Notes under the pieces: generated by a model
Seen by the model: the letters and a program-made list of their open reading frames with translations, nothing else
Database searches by the model: none
What the model was told of the DNA's origin: nothing
Made by a program: the position numbers and the translations under genes
Shown here: piece by piece, positions 25,922 to 33,161 of the stretch
Numbering within the stretch: the first letter of the stretch is position 1
Layout of the letters: every line of letters starts with the position of its first letter
Source of the DNA: CATOSP01 sp965205385
GTDB taxonomy: Bacteria; Chloroflexota; Dehalococcoidia; Lucifugimonadales; UBA3495
Assembly: GCA_965205385.1 (NCBI GenBank)
Contig: CBDBGS010000006.1
Location: 496,001 to 560,000 of the forward strand
Length of the DNA: 64,000 bases
Direction: 5' to 3'

Positions 25922-26710
25922 ATGCCCGACCTGGTAGAGGCGAGAAAGAACCAATTCGGGGGAATGGTTGCCGATCCCGGATCGTTGCCCGAAGACCCCC
26001 GGGAATTCCAACGCAGGCTCGACTTCTCGCTTCAAGAATGGAAGGAAGAAGGCATAGTTGCCGTTTGGCTGGAGGTGCCGATCTACCGGGCGGCGTTAAT
26101 CACGGTGGCGGTGGACGCGGGGTTCCAGTTCCACCACACCGGCGAAGAGTACCTGATGCTCACCACGCGGCTGTCCGAGTCCGCCCTAATCCCGCCTTTC
26201 GCCTCCCACTACATAGGTGCGGGCGGCATCTGTTTGAATGACAATAACGACCTGCTCGTCGTCCGAGAGCGGTACGGGTTTGCGGGCCGCGCTCCGCAGC
26301 TCAAGCTGCCCGGCGGTGCTTTGCGTTCGGGGGAACACCTGGCGGAGGCGGTGGTCCGGGAAGTCCTTGAAGAAACCGGGGTGCAGGCGGTCTTCGACGC
26401 CGTGGTGTGCTTCCGCCACTGGCACGGCTACCGGTATGGCAAGTCAGACATTTACTTCGTATGCCGGCTGCGGCCACTCAGTACAGAAATCACGATGCAG
26501 GAAGACGAAATCCAGGAATGCCTGTGGCTGCCGGTGGAGGAGTTCTTGAGCGCCGAAAGTATCGGCGACTTTACCAAGTCGATAGTGCTGGCTGGCCTGC
26601 AGAGCCCGGGCATGGTGACCGTCGATACTCCAGGTTTCCCCTCGGACGAAACCCGGGAGTTTTTCGTAACCAAGGACTTGGCCGAGTCGGGACGGCTGCT
26701 GCTGGACTAG
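25922..26710 (+). CDS. Nudix hydrolase with NUDT6-like N-terminal domain
   Basis: A 262-residue protein. Residues ~1-92 form an N-terminal domain similar to the pre-Nudix domain of NUDT6 and plant NUDX8-type proteins (REFQRRLDFSLQEWKEEG, AVWLEVPIYRAALI). The Nudix box spans 132-154: G132, E138, R146-E147, E150-E151 and G153 fit GX5EX7REUXEEXGU exactly. It probably hydrolyses a nucleoside diphosphate derivative, but the substrate is unknown; related proteins include CoA- or NADH-acting enzymes. An AGGAGG-like site (GGGAGGAAGC) precedes the ATG. Its TAG stop overlaps the stop of the convergent E2 gene. Confidence 0.85.
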   Translation: MPDLVEARKNQFGGMVADPGSLPEDPREFQRRLDFSLQEWKEEGIVAVWLEVPIYRAALITVAVDAGFQFHHTGEEYLMLTTRLSESALIPPFASHYIGAGGICLNDNNDLLVVRERYGFAGRAPQLKLPGGALRSGEHLAEAVVREVLEETGVQAVFDAVVCFRHWHGYRYGKSDIYFVCRLRPLSTEITMQEDEIQECLWLPVEEFLSAESIGDFTKSIVLAGLQSPGMVTVDTPGFPSDETREFFVTKDLAESGRLLLD

Positions 26711-28029
26711 GCCACCATCCACCACGGGTCTTCCAGGTAACGCTTTACCGTCTGCAAAAAGGCCGCCGCCGGGGCCCCGTCCACTATCCGGTGATCGAAC
26801 GTCAGACTGAGAAACATCGTCTGCCCTTTGGCGATCTCCCCGTTGTTGATGACGGGTTTCTCCAATACCCGGCCCACGCCCAATATGGCCACCTGGGGCG
26901 GGTTTATGATGGGGGTAAAGCCGTCCACGTCGTTCGCGCCCAGGTTTGTGATCGTGAACGTCCCTCCGGTAACTTCTTCGGGCCTTGCCCGTCCTTCCCG
27001 CACCTTCGACGCCAACTCCCGGGACTCCTCCGCTATCTGGGCCAATCCCTTCCCATCGGCGCCCCTTAGGATTGGTGTGATCAGACCCTCATCCAGCGAT
27101 ACGGCTACGCCGATGTCGATGTTAGGCATGACCTGGTAGCTATCTTCTCCCTGGACCGCGTTAAGCCTGGGATGGTCTTTCAGGGCCCGGGCGGCCGCCT
27201 TTATCACTAGGGCCAAGGGGCTAAGGCCGTGTTCGGACCACTGGCGGGCAAGCCCGGCCCTGAGGGTCATGGCCTCGGTGATGTTGGCCTCTGACATCAA
27301 GGTGACCGGTGCGCTGGTCTGGGCGCTTTGCAGCATCCGTGCAGCGATGGTCCGGCGCATGCCCGCCAATTGAACTGGCTCGGGACCTGCCGCGGGAGGG
27401 GAGGCGATGGCGCGTTCCACGTCGGCGATAAGAATCCTTCCGTTCGGTCCGGAACCCTTCACCGTGGCGAGATCGATGCCGTTCTGTTGGGCCAATCGCC
27501 GGGCCGCTGGGACCACCTGCACGCGGGCGCCCTCGGCCGGAGCGGGTAGGGACGCCTGCCTGGAGGATTCGATGGCCTGCTCCACGTCGGCGATGAGGAC
27601 TCTCGCCCGAGGACCGGAACCCTGGACCTGGGCCAGGTCTATGTCGTTCTGCTGAGCCAGCCGCCTTGCCGCTGGGACCACCTGGACGCGCACTCCGTCG
27701 GCCCCGGCTTGTGCCGCAGCCGGAACGCGCATGCTGGACGCCACCGGAGCCGTGGCTGGGGCGGCTCCACCGGGACGGGCTACTTCCTCTCCCGGTTCTC
27801 CAATGACGGCAAGGACGGTACGGATGGGCACCGTCGCGCCTTCCGGCACCATGATATGGCTGACCACGCCGGACGCCACCGATTCCAGGTCGGTCTCCAG
27901 CTTGGCGGTCTCGATGGCGACCAGGGGCTCACCTTCCTGAATGGTGTCCCCCTCGTTCTTGAACCACTTAACGATGGTCCCTTCGGCCATCTCCATGCCC
28001 CATTGGGGAAGCAATACCTCGGTGGCCAC
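26707..28029 (-). CDS. 2-oxo acid dehydrogenase complex E2 (dihydrolipoamide acyltransferase) with two PSBDs
   Basis: Transfers the acyl group from lipoyl to CoA in a pyruvate/branched-chain/acetoin dehydrogenase-type complex. Domain order in 440 residues: one lipoyl domain (1-80, lipoylated Lys43 in ETAKLET), a linker rich in Ala/Pro, a first peripheral-subunit-binding domain (113-153), a 14-residue linker, a second (168-208), then the catalytic domain (from ~220) ending with the active-site DHRIVDGAP. The two PSBDs are near-identical; the first has GPRAR where the second has the usual GPNGR. Lies after E1-beta in the operon; no E3 gene is nearby. The substrate (pyruvate, acetoin or branched-chain) cannot be told from sequence alone. 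Confidence 0.92.
   Translation of the reverse strand: MATEVLLPQWGMEMAEGTIVKWFKNEGDTIQEGEPLVAIETAKLETDLESVASGVVSHIMVPEGATVPIRTVLAVIGEPGEEVARPGGAAPATAPVASSMRVPAAAQAGADGVRVQVVPAARRLAQQNDIDLAQVQGSGPRARVLIADVEQAIESSRQASLPAPAEGARVQVVPAARRLAQQNGIDLATVKGSGPNGRILIADVERAIASPPAAGPEPVQLAGMRRTIAARMLQSAQTSAPVTLMSEANITEAMTLRAGLARQWSEHGLSPLALVIKAAARALKDHPRLNAVQGEDSYQVMPNIDIGVAVSLDEGLITPILRGADGKGLAQIAEESRELASKVREGRARPEEVTGGTFTITNLGANDVDGFTPIINPPQVAILGVGRVLEKPVINNGEIAKGQTMFLSLTFDHRIVDGAPAAAFLQTVKRYLEDPWWMVA
27406..27693 (-). repeat. internal direct repeat in the E2 gene (duplicated PSBD)
   Basis: Two 123-bp stretches (27571-27693 and 27406-27528), 165 bp apart, encode the two PSBD copies. Both contain the same VQVVPAARRLAQQN core. 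The DNA is similar but not identical, so the duplication is old enough to have diverged or is under gene conversion. Confidence 0.85.
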
Positions 28030-28045
28030 GGCGGCCCTCCTTAGT

Positions 28046-28100
28046 TAGTGGTCATTTTTCAGTGGCCAGTGGTCGGTGATTGGTGGCCAGTGGCCACTAA
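28046..28100. repeat. short inverted/direct GTGGCCAGTGG repeats between E2 and E1-beta
   Basis: The 77-bp gap carries AGTGGCCAGTGG (28061-28072) and TGGTGGCCAGTGGCCACTA (about 28081-28099), which can pair with TAGTGGTC upstream. Possible processing or attenuation hairpin inside the operon; it could also be a dispersed repeat. Confidence 0.55.
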
Positions 28101-28106
28101 TCCCGG

Positions 28107-29093
28107 CTATTCCAGCGTGTCTCGCGCGGCCTGGGCGATTGTTTCGGCGGTGGGATAGCATAGGGGCTCCAGGGCTGTGCTAAAGGGGATGTGCACGTTG
28201 GCTGTGCCCAGCCGTTGGACCGGCGCTTGCAGCGACCAGAAACCTTCCATCGCTACGATGGCGGCGATCTCGCTGGCTGCGCTGCAGGTCTTGTGGGCCA
28301 TGTCCACCGTAACCAGCCGTCCGGTCTTTGCCACTGAATCCAGGATGGCCTGCTTGTCCAAGGGGACCAACGTCCTCGGGTCCAGCACCTCGGCGGATAT
28401 GCCCTCCTGGGCCAGGGCGTCGGCGGCTTGCAGGGCGCGTGGCACCATGCCTCCGATGGCGACTATCGTCACATCGGTCCCTTCACGCTTGATGTCCGCG
28501 ACGCCGAAGGGAACCGTATAATCGCCCTCGGGCACGTGGGCTCGCGCTCCCAGGATGGTCCGGTCCTCGCAGAAGAGTACAGGGTCGTTCTCCCGAATGG
28601 CGGTCTTCATCAGGCCCTTGCCATCATAGGAGTTGCTGGCGAACACGACCTTGAATCCCGGAATGTGCATGAATATTGGGTAGGACCGGTCCGAGTGGTG
28701 AGCGGCCATGCTACCCCCGTAGTACAGGGAGGCCCGGTATACGATGGGTAGGTCCACCTGGCCGCCGAACATATACCGCATCTTAGACGCCTGGCTCACC
28801 AGCGAGTCCATCGCAACCCACATGAAACAGAACGCGCTTTCGACGATGGGCCGCATACCGACGGCGGCTGCGCCCACGGCCGCGCCCATGAAGGCGTTTT
28901 CCGACAGGGGGCAGTCCCTTACTCGCTCAAACCCGAATTCCTGGGCGAGACCGGCGGACGCGCCGTAGACCCCGGACTGGATGTCCTCACCCATGATGAA
29001 CACCCGCTCATCCGCCCGCATCTCCTCGCGCATCGCCTCGTTCAAGGCTTGGGTCAATGTGATGTCTCTCGTTTGTGTTTGTGTTTGAGTCAT
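28107..29093 (-). CDS. 2-oxo acid dehydrogenase E1 component beta subunit
   Basis: The 328-residue beta chain of the TPP-dependent E1 decarboxylase. N-terminal pyrimidine-binding domain with MREEMRADERVFIMGEDI, the glutamate E in GEDI being the TPP-activating region, and SENAFMGAAVGAAAVGMRP. C-terminal transketolase-C domain with EVLDPRTLVPLDKQAI. Forms an alpha2beta2 heterotetramer with the E1-alpha encoded directly upstream (gap 67 bp). The length and architecture match PDH/BCKDH/acetoin dehydrogenase beta chains. Confidence 0.94.
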   Translation of the reverse strand: MTQTQTQTRDITLTQALNEAMREEMRADERVFIMGEDIQSGVYGASAGLAQEFGFERVRDCPLSENAFMGAAVGAAAVGMRPIVESAFCFMWVAMDSLVSQASKMRYMFGGQVDLPIVYRASLYYGGSMAAHHSDRSYPIFMHIPGFKVVFASNSYDGKGLMKTAIRENDPVLFCEDRTILGARAHVPEGDYTVPFGVADIKREGTDVTIVAIGGMVPRALQAADALAQEGISAEVLDPRTLVPLDKQAILDSVAKTGRLVTVDMAHKTCSAASEIAAIVAMEGFWSLQAPVQRLGTANVHIPFSTALEPLCYPTAETIAQAARDTLE

Positions 29094-29160
29094 GCTCCAC
29101 CTCCTCGGCGTTAGAACTCCTCTCGGATCGGTGTGAGTCGGATATCATCGGTTCGTCGGG

Positions 29161-30153
29161 TTATTCCAGTGGAATGGGGTTGGCGAACATGTCCTCAAAT
29201 AGGGCTTCGGGCTCCGGGTAGGGACTCTCCCTGGCGAACTGCGTGGCGTCGTCGATCTGCTGTTGGGTTTCCGTTTCTATCTGGTCGACCTCAGCCTGAG
29301 TGGCGATATTCTGGGAGAGCAGCCTCTCTTTGTGGATATTTATGGGGTCACGCTGCATCCACTGCTCCACCTCCTCATCGTCTCTGTATGACCCTCCGCG
29401 TACGATCCGGCCCAGTCCCAGAGAGTGGTCGTAATAGCGGTAGGTCCGGCCTTCTACCAGAGACGGTCCGTCACCGGCCCGGGCACGCTCAACGGCCGCC
29501 GAAACGGCCTCATACATGGCGATGCAGTCCTGGCCGTCCACCAGCACGCCGGGGATGTTGTAGGCGACGGAGCGGTCGGATATGTTGTCCGAGGCCACCA
29601 TCTTTTTGAAGCTGCTGGACACGGCGTATTGGTTATTCTCGCAGAGGAATACAACTGGCAGCTTCCAAATCGCCGCCAGGTTGATGGACTCGTGGAATGC
29701 CCCCTCGTTGCTGGCCCCGTCCCCGAAGAACGGTACGGCTACGCGGTCATTGCCCTGCAGCACACTGCCAAGAGCCGCGCCCACAGCGGTGGGGATGGAA
29801 GAGCCCAGGATTCCCGACTCGCCCAGAATGCCAACGCTGAAGTCGGCCAGGTGCATTGAGCCGCCCTTGCCCTTGCAAAGACCCGTGGCTTTGCCCAAAA
29901 GCTCGGCCATCGCCTTGTTTACGTCGCCGCCCTTGGCGATGGGATGGCCATGCGACCGGTGGTTGCCGGTCATCCAGTCGTCGTCTCTCAGGGCGAGACA
30001 CGCCCCGACGGCCACAGCTTCTTCACCGATGTACGAGTGGGCCGCGCCGACGATTTCGCCCCTGTCCACAAGTTGAATGACCCTCTCCTCGAACAGGCGG
30101 ATTCGCACCATCCGGCGCAGCATCTCCATGAGCAGAGTCTTATCCTCTAGCAT
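29161..30153 (-). CDS. 2-oxo acid dehydrogenase E1 component alpha subunit
   Basis: The 330-residue alpha chain carrying the TPP diphosphate site: GDGASNEGAFHESIN with NN 28 residues after the GDG (FLCENNQYAVS), the classic GDG-X(25-30)-NN motif. RNHRSHGHPI-like text (TGNHRSHGHPIAKG) carries the phosphorylation-loop/active-site histidines. Closest by size and motifs to acetoin/pyruvate dehydrogenase alpha. It is followed by E1-beta and E2 and preceded, 15 bp upstream, by the formamidase gene, giving a four-gene minus-strand operon. Confidence 0.94.
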   Translation of the reverse strand: MLEDKTLLMEMLRRMVRIRLFEERVIQLVDRGEIVGAAHSYIGEEAVAVGACLALRDDDWMTGNHRSHGHPIAKGGDVNKAMAELLGKATGLCKGKGGSMHLADFSVGILGESGILGSSIPTAVGAALGSVLQGNDRVAVPFFGDGASNEGAFHESINLAAIWKLPVVFLCENNQYAVSSSFKKMVASDNISDRSVAYNIPGVLVDGQDCIAMYEAVSAAVERARAGDGPSLVEGRTYRYYDHSLGLGRIVRGGSYRDDEEVEQWMQRDPINIHKERLLSQNIATQAEVDQIETETQQQIDDATQFARESPYPEPEALFEDMFANPIPLE

Positions 30154-30168
30154 GGCACTCTCCTTTTC

Positions 30169-31272
30169 CTATACGAATATGTCCAGGGGAAGGAAGGCGG
30201 ATACGACGAAGTTGGGAACGTCTACGACCTGGCTAATCTTTAGGTCCACGGCCACGCTGCAGATGGAGTAGGCTTGTTCACGGGTCCAGCCTCGTTCCAT
30301 CAACAGGTCGATCATGCTGAGCAATGCGTTTCTCGCTGCCAAGGAAGCGTCCTCGGACTGGTTCACACCGTCGGCGATACACATGCCGGTGGAGGCAATG
30401 AACCGCCGTGGCGCGGCCATTTCCGGAGTTGTGAAGTAGTCGTCCCGCTCGAAAATCGGGAACCGGATGTTGCGCCGCCGCGCCTCGCCCTTCCGTACCT
30501 GGAAACTTACGTGAAGGGTGCAGTCCATCTCAATGGCGGTGCCGCAACACTCGGAATCTCCCTGGGCGTAATGGGCGTCCCCAGCGGAGAACAACGCCCC
30601 TTCCGTGAACACGGGAAGGAGCAAGCGCGTCCCGGCGGTGAGTTGTTTGATGTCCAGGTTGCCGCCGTTCTCCCTGGGCGGCACGGTCCTCAGACCCTCC
30701 GACGCGAACGGTTCTCCGGCGGGCACAGCTCCAGCGGGCTCTGGCCCCAGTACCGCCCCACCCCGGCGGAGCAGCTCATCTTCCCGCAGGAGCATTTCCT
30801 GGCGCAAGGCGCGGGAAGGGGCGACGCCGATTGTACCCATGAACGACGCTCCCGGCACGCGCACTCCGGGAAGGTCCGGCGACTCGGCAAACCCGTCGGC
30901 TATGTTCCAGTGCACGACGTGGGGCGACAGGAACACGTCGCGGAGGAACCCGAAGCCAGGGATGATGGTGGTGAACCCCCAACGAGCCGGGTCAATGTGC
31001 AGGATGTTGCATTCAAGCAGGTCGCCGGGCTCTACCCCTTGTACATACACGGGACCGGTGAGGGGATGGACCACATTCAGGTCCACGTTGTTCAGTTCCG
31101 CGGCAGTTGAGGAGGGAGTGACGCCGCCGTCGAAGGCGTTTCTAGTCTGCATGACCACTTCTTCCCCGGGCTCGGCTTCAACGGCCGGAGGGATGTCCGG
31201 GTGCCAACGGTTGTGGCCCTTGGTGGGCTCTTCGCCGCACCGTTTGCTGTAGTCCAACTCGATACTCTTCAA
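30169..31272 (-). CDS. acetamidase/formamidase family protein
   Basis: Hydrolyses a small amide (formamide/acetamide) to ammonia and acid; FmdA_AmdA family. The protein is 367 residues from a TTG start at 31272, where GGGGAG lies six bases upstream and the product begins KSIELDYSKRCG, as in the family. A longer frame to 31659 exists, but it would run antisense to the plus-strand gene at 31495 and adds unlike sequence; an ATG at 31311 is the other alternative. Family motifs: KGHNRWHPDIPPAV, GGVTPSS, TGPVYVQGVEPGD and DAHYAQGDSE. The gene leads into the E1-alpha, E1-beta, E2 genes at 15 bp. Confidence 0.88.
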   Translation of the reverse strand: MKSIELDYSKRCGEEPTKGHNRWHPDIPPAVEAEPGEEVVMQTRNAFDGGVTPSSTAAELNNVDLNVVHPLTGPVYVQGVEPGDLLECNILHIDPARWGFTTIIPGFGFLRDVFLSPHVVHWNIADGFAESPDLPGVRVPGASFMGTIGVAPSRALRQEMLLREDELLRRGGAVLGPEPAGAVPAGEPFASEGLRTVPPRENGGNLDIKQLTAGTRLLLPVFTEGALFSAGDAHYAQGDSECCGTAIEMDCTLHVSFQVRKGEARRRNIRFPIFERDDYFTTPEMAAPRRFIASTGMCIADGVNQSEDASLAARNALLSMIDLLMERGWTREQAYSICSVAVDLKISQVVDVPNFVVSAFLPLDIFV

Positions 31273-31494
31273 GTCACTCTCCCCGTGTCGGGATACGGCG
31301 GGCACCCGCATTATAGCCCACTCCGGCCTGAGAACGTAGTGGAATCCAGAAAACGCGATGGGCTCCGTTTTCCGGTTGTCATCGCGATTGCGTCCGGAAT
31401 GCCGATGGAAGGCAACCCCGCGTGGGGCAGCATCGGATGACAGAGGGTCGAACGTTGATATAAAGCTGGTGTACGAGACCGGCGGAGGGAACCA

Positions 31495-31845
31495 ATGCAC
31501 ACGCCAACCGATCGAGCGGCTTCTCATGAACTGCTCCGACAAGCCGCACAGGAGTTGGAGGCAGGAGACGTTAGACGGGCTTCCCAGAAGGGATGGGGCG
31601 CGGCGGCCCAGATGATTAAAGCCGTGGCCGAAAATAGAGATTGGCCGCATAACAGTCACTCGTATCTGTACGAGGCCGCCAACCGGTTGGCGCAGGAAAC
31701 AGGCGAAAGGGAAATACGCCTGCTATTTAATGCCGCGGGGAATCTCCATGTAAATTTTTACGAGAATTGGGTTACGCCTGAGGTAGTCTCAATAGGTTTC
31801 ACAGACGTGGAAGTGCTTTTGGCAAAGTTGGAGCCTTTGTTCTAG
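31495..31845 (+). CDS. PaREP1/HEPN-like small protein
   Basis: A 116-residue, all-alpha-looking protein. The N-terminal half reads like the PaREP1/HEPN superfamily (LLRQAAQELEAGDVRRAS then GWGAAAQMIKAV), usually found in archaea and Chloroflexi; the lysine-alanine repeat helix is typical. The C-terminal half has HVNFYENW and a VEVLLAKLEPLF tail. HEPN proteins are often RNases or nucleic-acid binders in defence or toxin pairs, but no catalytic RxxxxH motif is obvious, so the function is unknown. GGAGGG lies before the ATG at 31495. It has no clear partner gene and overlaps the rejected upstream extension of the formamidase. Confidence 0.6.
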   Translation: MHTPTDRAASHELLRQAAQELEAGDVRRASQKGWGAAAQMIKAVAENRDWPHNSHSYLYEAANRLAQETGEREIRLLFNAAGNLHVNFYENWVTPEVVSIGFTDVEVLLAKLEPLF

Positions 31846-31871
31846 CGGAGCCTCTCACGCCGGGCAAAGGC

Positions 31872-31888
31872 CGGGGTTCTCGAACCCG
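31872..31888 (+). terminator. hairpin downstream of the PaREP1-like gene
   Basis: GGGTTC (31874-31879) pairs with GAACCC (31882-31887) with only a 2-base loop, extended by a flanking C-G pair. It is located 27 bp after the stop of the small gene and lacks a T-run. Possible terminator; weak. Confidence 0.3.
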
Positions 31889-32006
31889 AGAATGATAATT
31901 GAGCGCCCCAATGTGGACACGGCTTCGGCCTGCGGCTATCATACGGGCGAATTCCTGACCCAAGTTTGCCCCCGCGCTGAATCAACGCGGGCGAAGGAGA
32001 GAATCC

Positions 32007-33155
32007 ATGCAGGCGGCCGATTGGGGCGACATTTACAAAGAGCTTGGCGCCGTTCCCGTGATTAACGCGACCGGCAGCGTGACGATGCTGGGAGGTTCGA
32101 CCCCGATACCTGAAGTTAAGGACGCCATGGCCCACGCCGACAGGGCATATATCCCGCTTATGGAGCTGGAGGAGAAGGCCGGAGCGGCCATTGCCAGGAT
32201 GGTGGATGTGCCCGCCGCCTACATCACGTCGGGAGCGGGTTCAGCCCTGATGCTGGCCACCGCCGCCGCTATGGCCGGGGACGACGACGACAAGATTCAG
32301 CAGCTTCCGAACACCAGCGGTATGAAGGACGAGATTCTCATCCAGACTCGCCAGCGCTATTGGTACGACAGGTGCCTGGAATTGGCCGGGGCCAAACTCG
32401 TGATGTTCGGCTCCGATGAACAGACGACCAAGGAGGACCTTGAGAAGGCCATTGGTCCGAACACCGCCGCCGTGCATTACTACGCTGTGGAACAGGCTAT
32501 CGATCCCCTTGCGCTAACCCTGGAGGACACCATTGAGGTCGCCCACGCCCACGGCGTACTGGTGACCGTGGACGCCGCGGGACAGATATACCCCCTGGAG
32601 AACTTCGGCAAGTACGTCAGGATGGGCGCGGACTTCCAGTGCATCGCCGCCAAGTACCTGGGCGCGACACAGTCGGTTGGGCTCGCGCTCGGCTCCGAGG
32701 AGATGATCCGAAAGATCGGCCTCCACGCCTTCGCCAGTTACGAGGGCCGCCGGGTGCGTGGCGTGGGCAGGCCCCAGAAGGTCGACCGCCAGGAGATGGT
32801 CGGCGCGGTGGCCGCGGTCAGGCATTGGATGACCATGAATCACGAGGACCGGTTGGCCGATGCCGAGCAGCGCACCAGGGTCATCCTGGGACTGGTCTCA
32901 GGTCTACCTGGGATAAGGGCGGAGATGGTCGACAACGTCATCGGTCATCAACCTTACGGCCTGAACCTATGGGTCAATCCGGCCGAGGCTGGGATGAATA
33001 TCTACGATTTGAGGGACCGCCTGAAAGACGGAGACCCGCCTATCTGGACCAGGGTTCGGGACGAAGACGACTACATCACGGTCCACATGTTCGGGCTGAA
33101 CCCCGGAGAGGACCGAATCGTCGGGGAGAGGATAGCGGCGCTGGTCAAAAAGTAG
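32007..33155 (+). CDS. SelA-like PLP-dependent enzyme
   Basis: A 382-residue fold-type I PLP protein related to L-seryl-tRNA(Sec) selenium transferase and to DgaE/YhfS-type beta-eliminating enzymes. Features: VPVINATGSVTMLGG at the start, SGAGSALMLATAA as the phosphate-binding region, VDAAGQIYPLENF with the PLP-ring Asp, and the Schiff-base lysine in CIAAKYLGATQS (near residue 217). SelA itself works with tRNA-Sec and is ~450-460 residues; no selB or tRNA-Sec is seen here, so a catabolic ammonia-lyase or aminotransferase-like role is more likely. AGGAGA precedes the ATG. The gene converges on the Mo-hydroxylase gene with a 6-bp gap. Confidence 0.8.
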   Translation: MQAADWGDIYKELGAVPVINATGSVTMLGGSTPIPEVKDAMAHADRAYIPLMELEEKAGAAIARMVDVPAAYITSGAGSALMLATAAAMAGDDDDKIQQLPNTSGMKDEILIQTRQRYWYDRCLELAGAKLVMFGSDEQTTKEDLEKAIGPNTAAVHYYAVEQAIDPLALTLEDTIEVAHAHGVLVTVDAAGQIYPLENFGKYVRMGADFQCIAAKYLGATQSVGLALGSEEMIRKIGLHAFASYEGRRVRGVGRPQKVDRQEMVGAVAAVRHWMTMNHEDRLADAEQRTRVILGLVSGLPGIRAEMVDNVIGHQPYGLNLWVNPAEAGMNIYDLRDRLKDGDPPIWTRVRDEDDYITVHMFGLNPGEDRIVGERIAALVKK

Positions 33156-33161
33156 GGCGCG

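Noticed and set aside
30274..31110. A 278-residue plus-strand frame opposite the formamidase.
   Set aside because: No recognisable domains; the formamidase frame holds conserved family motifs.
31874..31887. A GGGTTCTCGAACCC segment resembling the T arm of a tRNA.
   Set aside because: No matching D arm, anticodon arm or acceptor stem surrounds it; it is just a 6-bp palindrome with a 2-base loop.
32007..33155. True selenocysteine synthase (SelA).
   Set aside because: Shorter than SelA and no selB, selD or tRNA-Sec is nearby; only fold-level similarity is supported.
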